DNA of 64,000 bases from Novosphingobium fluoreni (lineage in GTDB: Bacteria; Pseudomonadota; Alphaproteobacteria; Sphingomonadales; Sphingomonadaceae). Position 1 is the first letter of the stretch. Each line of letters opens with the position of its first letter. The notes beneath the pieces are model-generated. The model was not told the DNA's origin, did no database searches, and saw only the letters and a list, made by a program, of their open reading frames with translations. The DNA lies in contig NZ_JACIDY010000005.1 in assembly GCF_014196615.1 (NCBI RefSeq), forward strand, positions 186,001-250,000, read 5' to 3'. Positions 7,467-14,455 of this stretch are shown one piece after another. A program made the translations under genes and the position numbers.

Positions 7467-9583
7467 CAACCCCTCCTTTTCATCCAGCTGGATCCCTTGC
7501 GGGGCGCGAATTTATGCGGCTTGGCCTTGGTGGGCGGCTTCTGCGGCGCGGGTGCGGTGGTCGGCTGCTGACTTGGCAATTCCGGAGCGGGCAGAGTGGC
7601 GTCAGCCACTAGGTTCAACTTCATGCCTAGCTGCAGCAGCCCATTGAGGGCCGCGAATGCGTAAACCCGACAGTCGAGCGCTTCGTTCGCCTTGCCCTTT
7701 GGTAGATCCCAGACTGTGTAGCGCCGTCCTGACGCGACCTTGGTGATCAGACGCTCGGCGGTGAGCTGTGTGTACCAGCCCAGTTCGCGCGAGGCGGGGA
7801 AGTGCATGTAACCGGGGCCCGGCTCTTCTAGGCCGAGGCGCCAGCGGATCGAATCCTTCGCAGCGTTGGTGCCGATGATCACCGGCTTGAACTTCGAGCG
7901 GTTCGCAGCGCTCGGCCGGGCCGTCGGCCACACCGGCGTTCGCTCACCGTTGCGGCTGCTCTGCCCCTTGACCGCCCAGACGTGCCGTCCGAGCCTGGCT
8001 TTCGCGAACTTGTAAACGGCCTGCGTGTGGTGGCCACCTGAGTCGATGCATGCAGCCTGGACTACAAACTCGCGGCCATCTGCGCGCCGGAAGCGCCGCA
8101 GCAACTCACGATCTACGCGCTGCCAAAGCTCTTCCGTTGCAGGATCGCCCTCAACCGTGACGTGATCAAGCGACCAGCTTTCCTCGCCGCGGCCCCAGCC
8201 TACGAACTCGATCTCGACACGATCATCCTGGGTGTCGAGCCCGGCCGTGATGACCGCCACACCCTCGGGTACGTCACCAGCCCAGTTCTCGGCTCGACGC
8301 ATCAGCGCCTCGGCGGCGATGTCCTTTGCGGCCTGCCGCTTATGCGGTCGACCCAGCTGCGTGTTGTCGAAGGTGACCCGCTTGTCGGGATCCTCCTTCG
8401 CCGCCAGCCACTTCGCCGCGATCTTCGGCGGCGCATCCTTCGGCCAGGGGCTGAACAGCTTGGAAGCCGTGAACGACGCGTGTTCGTTCGGCACTGCCCA
8501 GCGTCCGCAGTCCGGACAATGCGCCCGGTAGACTGCCCACCGGTCCGCCTGCCACCATGCCCAAACAGCGCCGACCGGGTCGCTCATGTCGGGATCGGAC
8601 CAGGCCTGCTCATATTCGAGCATCGGCTCGTGTCGCTTGCCACAGCAGGAGAAGGGCCGCGTCTGGTGCCAGCGGACAGTCCGCAGCGCCATGAGCCGCT
8701 GCCCCTCGGACCAAGCAGACCCGCAAGCCTCGCAGTGGATCGCCGCGGTTGCTGGTCGATGTTCGCCGGTTGCTTCGTCCGTCTCCCAGTGGACGTGTTT
8801 AAAGAACTCGAGGAAATTGCGATGACGGCAGTGAGGGCACTCAACCGAAGCCTGCCGCTGATCGCCTTCGTTGTAGCTCGCCTCAATCAGACTCTCGTCC
8901 GCGATCGTCGGCGAGCAGGCGCGAACGGAAAGCCAGTTGGCGAAGGTTGCCATGCGCTCGTCCACCAAGTCGAGCGGGTTGCCCTCCTTGGTGATCGGGT
9001 ACTTGTCCACCTCATCGCACATGCCGACACGGATCGGACGACGCGCGAGGTTGTCAGGGCTGCCGGCGCCGGCAAGAGCTGCGAAGCCGCCAGGGAACGC
9101 CTTGTAAAGCAACGTGTCGTCGGCATTGCGCGTCCGACCGCCGCCGAAAATGCCGCGCAACACTGGTGTGGCGCGGATAAGCGGTGTGATGCGCTCCTTC
9201 GAGAACTGCTCGGCAGCATCCTCCTTCGGCTGCACGATCAACATGGGGCCGGGGTCGAGGTGGGCGAAGTAGCCAAACGTATTCTCGAGTAGTGCCGTCT
9301 TCATGAGCTGCGTGCAGACCATGACACTGATCTTGTGAACGCCAGGCTCGGTCACCGCGAGCATAGCGCCACGCGCTATCTCTACGGTGCCGGTGCGCCA
9401 CTTGCCCGAGGTGCTGCCAGCCTCCTTCGCTAGCCGCCTATACCTGTCTGCCCAGTCCGGAACGCTGATGCGCGGTGGTGGCGTCCACCCTCTGCGCGCA
9501 GCGGCTCGGAGCCGATCAACCTTCGCGCTTGGCGGCGAAGTCTGCCTCGGGCTCGCCGAGGTCGTCGAGTTGCTGATGGACAT
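7466..9583 (-). CDS. Terminase large subunit, gpA family
   Basis: A 705-residue protein of the lambda gpA type, which pumps DNA into the prohead and cuts it. The N-terminal ATPase carries a deviant Walker A (CTQLMKTALLEN) and a Walker B-like IRVGMCDEVDKYP. Two zinc-type cysteine pairs follow in the middle (VECPHCRHRN and IHCEACGSAW). The C-terminal nuclease half has ITAGLDTQDDRVEIEFVGWG and a late GKANEALDCRVYAFAAL. Its start at 9583 lies 68 bases inside the small subunit gene; no better internal start exists before the ATPase domain. Confidence 0.92.
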   Translation of the reverse strand: MSISNSTTSASPRQTSPPSAKVDRLRAAARRGWTPPPRISVPDWADRYRRLAKEAGSTSGKWRTGTVEIARGAMLAVTEPGVHKISVMVCTQLMKTALLENTFGYFAHLDPGPMLIVQPKEDAAEQFSKERITPLIRATPVLRGIFGGGRTRNADDTLLYKAFPGGFAALAGAGSPDNLARRPIRVGMCDEVDKYPITKEGNPLDLVDERMATFANWLSVRACSPTIADESLIEASYNEGDQRQASVECPHCRHRNFLEFFKHVHWETDEATGEHRPATAAIHCEACGSAWSEGQRLMALRTVRWHQTRPFSCCGKRHEPMLEYEQAWSDPDMSDPVGAVWAWWQADRWAVYRAHCPDCGRWAVPNEHASFTASKLFSPWPKDAPPKIAAKWLAAKEDPDKRVTFDNTQLGRPHKRQAAKDIAAEALMRRAENWAGDVPEGVAVITAGLDTQDDRVEIEFVGWGRGEESWSLDHVTVEGDPATEELWQRVDRELLRRFRRADGREFVVQAACIDSGGHHTQAVYKFAKARLGRHVWAVKGQSSRNGERTPVWPTARPSAANRSKFKPVIIGTNAAKDSIRWRLGLEEPGPGYMHFPASRELGWYTQLTAERLITKVASGRRYTVWDLPKGKANEALDCRVYAFAALNGLLQLGMKLNLVADATLPAPELPSQQPTTAPAPQKPPTKAKPHKFAPRKGSSWMKRRG

Positions 9584-10154
9584 GGACCGTGAGGGCCTCC
9601 ACGACCTTGTCCGCGTCCACGCCGATCTCCGCTGCCAGCAAAGGTCCGATCCGCGTCGGGAAGTTCATCCAGGCGTCGCGCTGGGACCGCTGCGTTTCGA
9701 ACAAAACCATCTCGGCCTGTTCGATCTCCACCAGGTGCCCGGCATCGCGGCGGGCGGCCAGAAGGTGCTTCGCGGCGAGCGCGTTCTCCTTCACTCGTTC
9801 AGCTGTGGCCGTGTCGGCGTATGTTCCGGCAAGGACTTGATCAAGGAAGCCTTCGATCTCTTCGGAGAAGAGCTCCTCGCTCGCCTGCTCAGTCTCGTCC
9901 GCCGATGGTGCGGACATTTTGCTGGTGCGGACAACAGTGCGGACACTTTGCGATTTGTCCGCAGCGGTGTCCGCACCCTTCGGCGCGCGTCGGTTGGTCT
10001 TGCGCCATCCTGAGCCAGCAAGCGACGAATCAAGCTTTCCATCGTCCGAAATCGGCAGTTTTCCGGCCTTTACGGCCCTTCTGACAAGCTTGTCATCGCA
10101 CCCGTCCAGGCGCGCAAACTCGCGGACACTGACTAGGTGAGTGGGTGCGGACAT
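9516..10154 (-). CDS. Terminase small subunit-like DNA-binding protein
   Basis: About 212 residues. The N-terminus (SVREFARLDGCDDKLVRRAV) is a MerR/Nu1-type winged helix that would recognise the packaging site. The C-terminal half is helical and ends with a segment that could contact the large subunit. It is the first gene of the late operon and overlaps terL. An upstream in-frame GTG at 10,169 is possible, but its Shine-Dalgarno would collide with the start codon, so ATG 10,154 is preferred. The 5' part of the gene holds many copies of the motif TGCGGACA. Confidence 0.75.
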   Translation of the reverse strand: MSAPTHLVSVREFARLDGCDDKLVRRAVKAGKLPISDDGKLDSSLAGSGWRKTNRRAPKGADTAADKSQSVRTVVRTSKMSAPSADETEQASEELFSEEIEGFLDQVLAGTYADTATAERVKENALAAKHLLAARRDAGHLVEIEQAEMVLFETQRSQRDAWMNFPTRIGPLLAAEIGVDADKVVEALTVHVHQQLDDLGEPEADFAAKREG

Positions 10155-10169
10155 TTGGGGTGCGGACAC
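9907..10169. repeat. Cluster of TGCGGACA octamers (possible packaging or regulatory site)
   Basis: The octamer TGCGGACA or its complement occurs at about 9909, 9926, 9938, 9956, 9968, 10146 and 10161, with a near copy (CGCGGACA) at 10,121. Several lie 10 to 17 bases apart. The cluster covers the start and middle of the terminase small subunit gene. Lambda-type phages bind their small terminase to repeated sites close to this gene. Some of the repetition is coding (Met-Ser-Ala-Pro is written with it), so function is inferred only. Confidence 0.45.
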
Positions 10170-10558
10170 CTTTCACACCTTGGAGCTGGGCTTCTAATGC
10201 GCCATTGCTGCCCGTACTCCCGATGGTTCAGGAAGGACCCGTGAAGTCTGAACGGTTCAGGTTCGACAGCCTAATGCTGAATGTTCAGGTTCCGAAGGCG
10301 TGCCATGAACAATGGTCTACCCTACCCGCCATCGCTTCATGATGCCGCTACAGGTTTGTGCGCGCGATCCACTGTGCATCGGAGTTAGTCTTGCCGCAAA
10401 ATGGATGCGCCTTACGCAGGCCACCATTGCCGATATGTCTTGGCCAGTTAATAGATATTGCGTCGCACACCGCGAGAAGCGCTGCTTCATCACGGGCGGG
10501 GGCGACGGTGGCTAGGCCAGGCTCGATCGACTGCTGCTCCTGGCAGCGGGAAGCCAGA
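10170..10558 (-). other. Untranslated leader region of the late operon
   Basis: About 390 bases lie between the NusG-like gene and the terminase small subunit. No convincing gene is seen on either strand; the plus-strand ORFs here have no ribosome-binding site and atypical composition. The region holds two CTGAA..TTCAG palindromes and lies downstream of a promoter-like sequence. A long untranslated leader behind an antitermination-type gene is what a lambda Q-like late switch would need. I see no clear intrinsic terminator inside it. Confidence 0.5.
10248..10288. promoter_or_regulatory. Pair of CTGAA-TTCAG palindromes
   Basis: CTGAACGGTTCAG (10,248 to 10,260) is a perfect inverted repeat around one central base. 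CTGAATGTTCAG (10,277 to 10,288) is a second one around two bases. Both continue into GGTTC, so the two copies are also direct repeats, with centres about 28 bases apart. A third half-site (GGTTCAGG) begins at 10,225. They look like binding sites for a dimeric regulator acting in the late leader; the protein is unknown. Confidence 0.45.
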
Positions 10559-10588
10559 ACAATACGTGAATGCCAGAGTGCAGGTCAA
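10559..10588 (-). promoter_or_regulatory. Putative late promoter
   Basis: On the minus strand TTGACC (10,583 to 10,588) and TATTGT (10,559 to 10,564) are separated by 18 bases. The -35 overlaps the stop codon of the NusG-like gene, and transcription would enter the 390-base leader and then terS. The match is good for a sigma-70 site but unproven. Confidence 0.45.
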
Positions 10589-11097
10589 GCAGCGTGCGCG
10601 GCGGACATCAGGCTGTGAGCTGGGATCTTGATGGGCACCCGGAAGCCGGGGAACATCACCAATGTATAGCGGCCCTGCGTGCCCGAAACACTGCCGATCA
10701 GCCCTTCGAATCCGGCGTCGGCGAACTTCACCGGATCGTTGACTGCGAACGTGCGAGCAAAGGCGCGAGGCCTGCCCCTCTGTTCCGCAAGACGCAGGGC
10801 ATCCAGGGCGCGGTCAGCCACACGGGAATAGACATCCATGTATCGGAAAACATGGAACGGCGGGAGCCTGCACAGCGGCGAACGCGATAGCGCGACAAAC
10901 TCTGGCACCCGATCATATTCCGCAAACACAATGGTCGGCGTCATCGGGGCCGCCACTTCCTTGCGATCTCGCGATCGGCCGACGCGAACAACCCTAGTCT
11001 CCTGCGGCGTCCAAGCGCGATAGCCAGCCTCGACCAATGCCGTCGCCAGTGGCACCGTGCGGCTGGGTGCAGTGCGCAAGATGCACCAATTGCTCAT
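10585..11097 (-). CDS. NusG-like transcription (anti)termination factor
   Basis: A 170-residue protein with NusG architecture. The N-terminal NGN-type domain starts SNWCILRTAPSRTVPLATAL and continues AGYRAWTPQETRVVRV, the pattern by which NusG binds the RNA polymerase clamp. The C-terminal KOW-type domain (about residues 115 to 165) has FAVNDPVKFADAGFEGLIGS and then YTLVMFPGFRVPIKIPAHSL. NusG paralogues such as RfaH and LoaP suppress termination in long operons. Being last in the early operon and just before the late promoter region, it probably drives late-gene antitermination. The role is inferred; the fold assignment is fairly strong. Confidence 0.75.
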   Translation of the reverse strand: MSNWCILRTAPSRTVPLATALVEAGYRAWTPQETRVVRVGRSRDRKEVAAPMTPTIVFAEYDRVPEFVALSRSPLCRLPPFHVFRYMDVYSRVADRALDALRLAEQRGRPRAFARTFAVNDPVKFADAGFEGLIGSVSGTQGRYTLVMFPGFRVPIKIPAHSLMSAAHAA

Positions 11098-11852
11098 GCC
11101 GCCACCTTGTGTTGGGCGCAGTCAGGGCAGTCGACCTCTTGCCCTTTAAGCGTCAAGACGCGACGAACGTCTTGGCATTGACGGCACGCCGGTGCAGCGC
11201 GTCGATCGGCCAGCAAGCCAGCCGGCTGAACGGTGCAGCCTTCCTGCCTGATCAAAAACGTGCCCTGATCCAACCGCAGATAGCCACGCTCCATGGCAAT
11301 GCGCTTCACACCTTCGGGCAGGCGATCAACCTCGTCCTGCGTCATCTTGCGCTCAGCAAGGGCAACCATCGTCTCGTCGAAGCGCGCCTGTAGCTCGCGT
11401 GCCACAGCCTGCCGCGCAAGGACGCGATTGCGGAACGCGCGATCGTTGCGCTTCCAGCTGGAAAGAATGGCTTGGCACTCTGAGGTGCTGGGGAAGAACT
11501 TGCAGGTGCGCAGCGCCACGGTGACCAAGTGCTCGATCGCAACCTTGGGCCAATGGCCAATTGCGATGCCGTACGCCTGAACTCGCAGCTTTCCGGTCAA
11601 GTCATCGTCGCGACGCCGGGGGAGCACGGCGAGCATCCGCAGGCACTCGTCGAGCAACCCTTCGTCTGTAGGCTGAAGTGGCGGAAGAGGCAGGGTGGCG
11701 ACATGCTGGGCCTTTGCCAGGCGATCATCCCCCAGCCGCTCGACGACGCTGGATACGCTCGTCGAGCTCCCGCTCGAACCCGTCTCGGGTGTCGAGCGGC
11801 TGGCTCCCGCTTCGGGAAGCACGCGCGCCACCGCTGTTCCGATTGCCTCCAT
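11094..11852 (-). CDS. Phage protein in replication cluster, possible helicase loader
   Basis: The frame is open well upstream, but earlier residues overlap the initiator-like gene in an unlikely way, so I place the start at ATG 11,852, still 128 bases inside that gene. The product (about 252 residues) has a helical core, including AIGHWPKVAIEHLVTVAL and TCKFFPSTSECQAILSSWKR. A C-terminal zinc-ribbon pair (CRQCQDVRRVL, then CPDC) follows. A gene just after an O-like initiator is the place of lambda P, the DnaB loader. No ATPase motif is visible, so a P-like, non-ATPase loader is a guess from position. Confidence 0.5.
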   Translation of the reverse strand: MEAIGTAVARVLPEAGASRSTPETGSSGSSTSVSSVVERLGDDRLAKAQHVATLPLPPLQPTDEGLLDECLRMLAVLPRRRDDDLTGKLRVQAYGIAIGHWPKVAIEHLVTVALRTCKFFPSTSECQAILSSWKRNDRAFRNRVLARQAVARELQARFDETMVALAERKMTQDEVDRLPEGVKRIAMERGYLRLDQGTFLIRQEGCTVQPAGLLADRRAAPACRQCQDVRRVLTLKGQEVDCPDCAQHKVAA

Positions 11853-12516
11853 TGCCGCTATTCCATTTCCTGCTGTTAAGTACCCAGGTCTTCCAGGCAT
11901 CCTGCCAATCGACGAACCGGTTGCCCTTGCCCCGATGGTGAGATGTGAAGTGCTCGATCTGCGTCTCAAGCTCTCCCGGAGGCCAGCCGTCGATGACCTC
12001 CCGGCACTTGGTGCCACCGCTGAACTCAGTGGGGCTCCAGTCGACAGGCATGATGTGCGCTCGCGCGCTCTGTGTGTTTTTAAGGTTATTGGAGGGTTCA
12101 AGGGGGGTTTGGGTCAAATTCCTTGACCGGTGGGGTCTAGCAATTTGACCGGTGGGGTCTGTTGTTTTGACCGGTGCGTCATCTTGACCGGTCAAATTCT
12201 CTGACTGGTCCTCGGCATGCGATTTCACCAACGGGAGGCCGCGCAGGACGCGAACGACGATGGCGTATTCGACGGTATAGCCGTTCACGCATTTGCGTTG
12301 CCCGCATTCGCGGAGCAGGCCGTCAGCGATCAGCGCCTTGATGGTGGCGATGACCGTCTGCTTGGTCGCACCGATCTCGTCTGCCATGCGCTGCTTCGAT
12401 GCCCAGATACCCGAGCCATCGTCGCTGGCCTTGTCGGCCATGAGCACCATGACAGCCTTGCGCGCCATGTTGCCGCACTGCCGCTTGTAGACCTCCGATA
12501 TGAGGTGGTTGCTCAC
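11725..12516 (-). CDS. Lambda-O-like replication initiator with helix-turn-helix
   Basis: A 263-residue protein. Residues 1 to 95 form a winged helix-turn-helix (RMADEIGATKQTVIATIKAL, ADGLLRECGQRK), as in many phage replication initiators. A polar linker (residues about 100 to 145) follows and then a C-terminal region with KGNRFVDWQDAWKTWVLNSR and a basic Gly/Asn-rich tail. The linker-coding DNA contains a run of TTGACCGGT iterons, exactly as the lambda O gene carries its own origin. Neighbours are a RusA resolvase and a possible loader. The family call rests on organisation more than on sequence identity. Confidence 0.65.
   Translation of the reverse strand: MSNHLISEVYKRQCGNMARKAVMVLMADKASDDGSGIWASKQRMADEIGATKQTVIATIKALIADGLLRECGQRKCVNGYTVEYAIVVRVLRGLPLVKSHAEDQSENLTGQDDAPVKTTDPTGQIARPHRSRNLTQTPLEPSNNLKNTQSARAHIMPVDWSPTEFSGGTKCREVIDGWPPGELETQIEHFTSHHRGKGNRFVDWQDAWKTWVLNSRKWNSGNGGNRNSGGARASRSGSQPLDTRDGFERELDERIQRRRAAGG
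12123..12209. repeat. TTGACCGGT iterons, putative phage replication origin
   Basis: Copies of TTGACCGGT start at 12,123, 12,145, 12,167 and 12,184. The first two extend as TTGACCGGTGGGGTCT, and the fourth is part of the perfect palindrome TTGACCGGTCAA. A weaker copy, CTGACTGGT, starts at 12,201. Spacings are 22, 22, 17 and 17 bases, close to helical repeats. A short AT-rich stretch (TTTTTAAGGTTATT) lies nearby at about 12,077. Iterons inside an initiator gene plus an adjacent AT-rich element are the lambdoid origin pattern. Confidence 0.65.
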
Positions 12517-12866
12517 GCAAGCGCTCCGATCGTTATCTCGACGCGCCCAGGCTTTTCTGACTCGGCAAACTCGTATTTCGGCAAAAACCGCCGATCATTC
12601 ACCTTCAGGGCGTCAGCAATGCCGTCGAAGATCGGCTTCATGCGGTTGGGAAAGTTGGTGCGATCGCTGCGGTGATTTGGGGGCACGAAGCGCACACGCA
12701 GCACGATGTCGCCATCACCCAGCCTCGCCTTGCGGGCACCTGCTTCCAGGGCGGCCATCCAAGCGTGATCGCGCCACTGACGGGTTTCAGCCGCCTTTGC
12801 GCGCCAGTGACCTTTTGCATGGCCCGAGAGCGACGACGGCGGAAAGGGCATGACGATCGTTTTCAT
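12513..12866 (-). CDS. RusA-family Holliday junction resolvase
   Basis: This 117-residue protein is of RusA size and pattern. The N-terminus MKTIVMPFPPSSLSGHAKGH gives the first strand, and DIVLRVRFVPPNHRSDRTNF is followed by NRMKPIFDGIADALKVNDRR. The last segment holds the acidic residues expected to bind metal in RusA active sites. RusA dimers cut four-way junctions and remove replication or recombination intermediates before packaging. The gene overlaps both neighbours by four bases, placing it in the leftward replication operon. Confidence 0.8.
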   Translation of the reverse strand: MKTIVMPFPPSSLSGHAKGHWRAKAAETRQWRDHAWMAALEAGARKARLGDGDIVLRVRFVPPNHRSDRTNFPNRMKPIFDGIADALKVNDRRFLPKYEFAESEKPGRVEITIGALA

Positions 12867-13114
12867 TCCGCCTCCCCAGAGAACGGAATGGCCAGCTGCG
12901 GATCTGGATTGGCAGCGACGAACTCATTCCGGGCAGCACGAGCGGCGCACAAGGCTGCATGGGATTCGTTGTGCTCCGTCGCGGCGGCAGCCAGCTTCTC
13001 GTCAGCGCGCAGGAACCGCCGCTCGCAGCAGGCCACGATCTCGTTGTGCTGTTCGAGGCTTGGCTCCGGCGGCGCCCATGCTCGTTGGGGCTCTGTGGCA
13101 CCGGGCATCGTCAT
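12863..13114 (-). CDS. Phage hypothetical protein, 83 residues
   Basis: A small, mostly helical protein with two Cys-Cys/Cys-Ala spots (IVACCERRF and AALCAARAARNEF) and a hydrophobic end (AIPFSGEAE). Start and stop overlap the neighbouring genes by four bases each, so it is almost surely translated. Many early phage operons carry such short helical proteins; I recognise no family. Confidence 0.55.
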   Translation of the reverse strand: MTMPGATEPQRAWAPPEPSLEQHNEIVACCERRFLRADEKLAAAATEHNESHAALCAARAARNEFVAANPDPQLAIPFSGEAE

Positions 13115-13824
13115 GCCGCACTCGCCTGATAGGCCTGGAGCGCTACCAGCAGCTTGTGAGAACCGGCGGCGATGCTGTTTGCAAAGCGGTGCCCTTCATC
13201 CTCATCACTGTGGTCGACTGCCACGAAGTTGTTGCGCGGCTTGACCAGGCGGGTGCGCGCCGGACCGCGCAGTGTGTCGGAGCGCTTCTCGACCTTCGCC
13301 AGCACCAGCAGTCGTTTGCGCGCGGCCGCGATGTGGGTGGCGAGGGCAGGATCTTCCTTCACAAGGTCGTTGGCCTTGTCCCGGCCGCTCAGCACCGTCG
13401 TATGATCCTTGCCGCCTGCAAAACGCCCGATCGCAACGGATGAATGCCCTGCCTCCAAGGCCAGCACGTAAAGGATCATCCGGGCGCGAATATGAGGGAG
13501 GCGACGCGACTTGCCCCGGATGTCGGCGGCTGGAATGCGGGTGATGTCGGAGCACACCTTCACGATGGCCGCCATGCTGAACTGGGCGGCTTCCGGAGCC
13601 GTGCGACGGTGGGAAGCCGCCCTGATCCGTGAGATCGGGCAACCGAATTCGCGTGCGATCTCCGCGAAGGGACGCTTGGCGATGATGGCCCGGGCAAGCC
13701 GGTCGTCCATCGAAACCTGCGCCTGCTGCCGCGCGGCATTGTAGCACGCGCCGCATTTGCCGGAGAGGTTGCGCCGGGCGAGTGGCTTGCCGCAGCAGCA
13801 TAGCCTGGTGGATGACACGCTCAT
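13111..13824 (-). CDS. DnaA domain IV-like DNA-binding protein
   Basis: A 237-residue protein. The N-terminus has a cysteine cluster (Cys9 to Cys11, Cys24, Cys27) that could bind zinc, followed by a helix-turn-helix-like segment around residues 50 to 75. Residues about 85 to 155 match the DnaA C-terminal DnaA-box-binding domain: a DIRGKSRRLPHIRARMILYV segment and the signature GGKDHTTVL (residues 137 to 145). There is no AAA+ part. A stand-alone domain IV could bind DnaA boxes in the phage or compete with the host DnaA. Orientation and overlap place it in the replication operon. Confidence 0.75.
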   Translation of the reverse strand: MSVSSTRLCCCGKPLARRNLSGKCGACYNAARQQAQVSMDDRLARAIIAKRPFAEIAREFGCPISRIRAASHRRTAPEAAQFSMAAIVKVCSDITRIPAADIRGKSRRLPHIRARMILYVLALEAGHSSVAIGRFAGGKDHTTVLSGRDKANDLVKEDPALATHIAAARKRLLVLAKVEKRSDTLRGPARTRLVKPRNNFVAVDHSDEDEGHRFANSIAAGSHKLLVALQAYQASAA

Positions 13825-13976
13825 ACCGCTTGAGGCCCCAGCTTCGTGCGGATGGAGCGGAGCATCCCATTGGCCACATCACGGGATATGCCCATGCGCC
13901 GAGTGATCTCCGCGATGGTCAGGTCCTCGGCCAGCAAGTCGGCGAACTCGTCCATGCGTGGGTTGGGGCGGGGCAT
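13821..13976 (-). CDS. Small helix-turn-helix protein
   Basis: Starting at ATG 13,976, whose bases overlap the previous stop, the product has 51 residues: MPRPNPRMDEFADLLAEDLT, then IAEITRRMGISRDVANGMLR. The second stretch is a typical helix-turn-helix recognition unit of the LuxR/sigma-4 kind, with almost nothing else. It is probably a compact phage regulator. The open frame continues further upstream, but those codons lie inside the neighbouring gene. Confidence 0.6.
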   Translation of the reverse strand: MPRPNPRMDEFADLLAEDLTIAEITRRMGISRDVANGMLRSIRTKLGPQAV

Positions 13977-14455
13977 TACGAAGCCCTCCGCGCGCGAGCG
14001 CCGTCGAGGCGCCATTTCAGGTTGCCGAACGTCTGATAGGCGGCCTCGATATCCTCGCTGCCCGCAAGGATCTCGTCGTCATCGATCCGCTGGTCGCCAA
14101 GGGCTTTGGCCAAGAACAGCTGGCCGCGAGCCGCGCCGATCGGCAGGTCCGCATCGGACGTGCAGACGGCGGATATAGGCGCGGCCTTGCCTCCGATCAG
14201 TCCCATCACCGGGCCCAGCCGGTGCAGGCCGTATTCCTTGCCGATCCGCAGCAGGGTGACGGCGTTCAGGTCGCCGCGCTTGTTGCTGGCGTTGTTGATC
14301 GTCGTGGCCGATGTGCCGAGACGGTCGGCGATATCCTGATCGCTTTCGCCGCACTCCGCCTTCAGGGCGTTGATGATCGCGGCTACCGCATTGCGGTAAG
14401 AAGTCTGATGCAGTGCAGCAGGAACGCTCAGGACTGTGTTGCCGTCAGTGGGCAT
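13976..14455 (-). CDS. XRE-like regulator or early phage protein
   Basis: The start at ATG 14,455 is chosen because a GGAG site stands six bases before it and the upstream part of the frame lies within the previous gene. The 159-residue product has an N-terminal helix-turn-helix-like part (GESDQDIADRLGTSATTINN, then KRGDLNAVTLLRIGKEYG) like Cro/CI-family regulators. A C-terminal region follows with no recognised fold (DQRIDDDEILAGSEDIEAAY). An expression regulator in the leftward early operon is likely. Confidence 0.6.
   Translation of the reverse strand: MPTDGNTVLSVPAALHQTSYRNAVAAIINALKAECGESDQDIADRLGTSATTINNASNKRGDLNAVTLLRIGKEYGLHRLGPVMGLIGGKAAPISAVCTSDADLPIGAARGQLFLAKALGDQRIDDDEILAGSEDIEAAYQTFGNLKWRLDGARARRAS

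Noticed and set aside
10312..10618. Plus-strand ORFs of 67 and 86 codons in the late leader
   Set aside because: No ribosome-binding sites, poor composition, and they run against the transcription of both neighbours.
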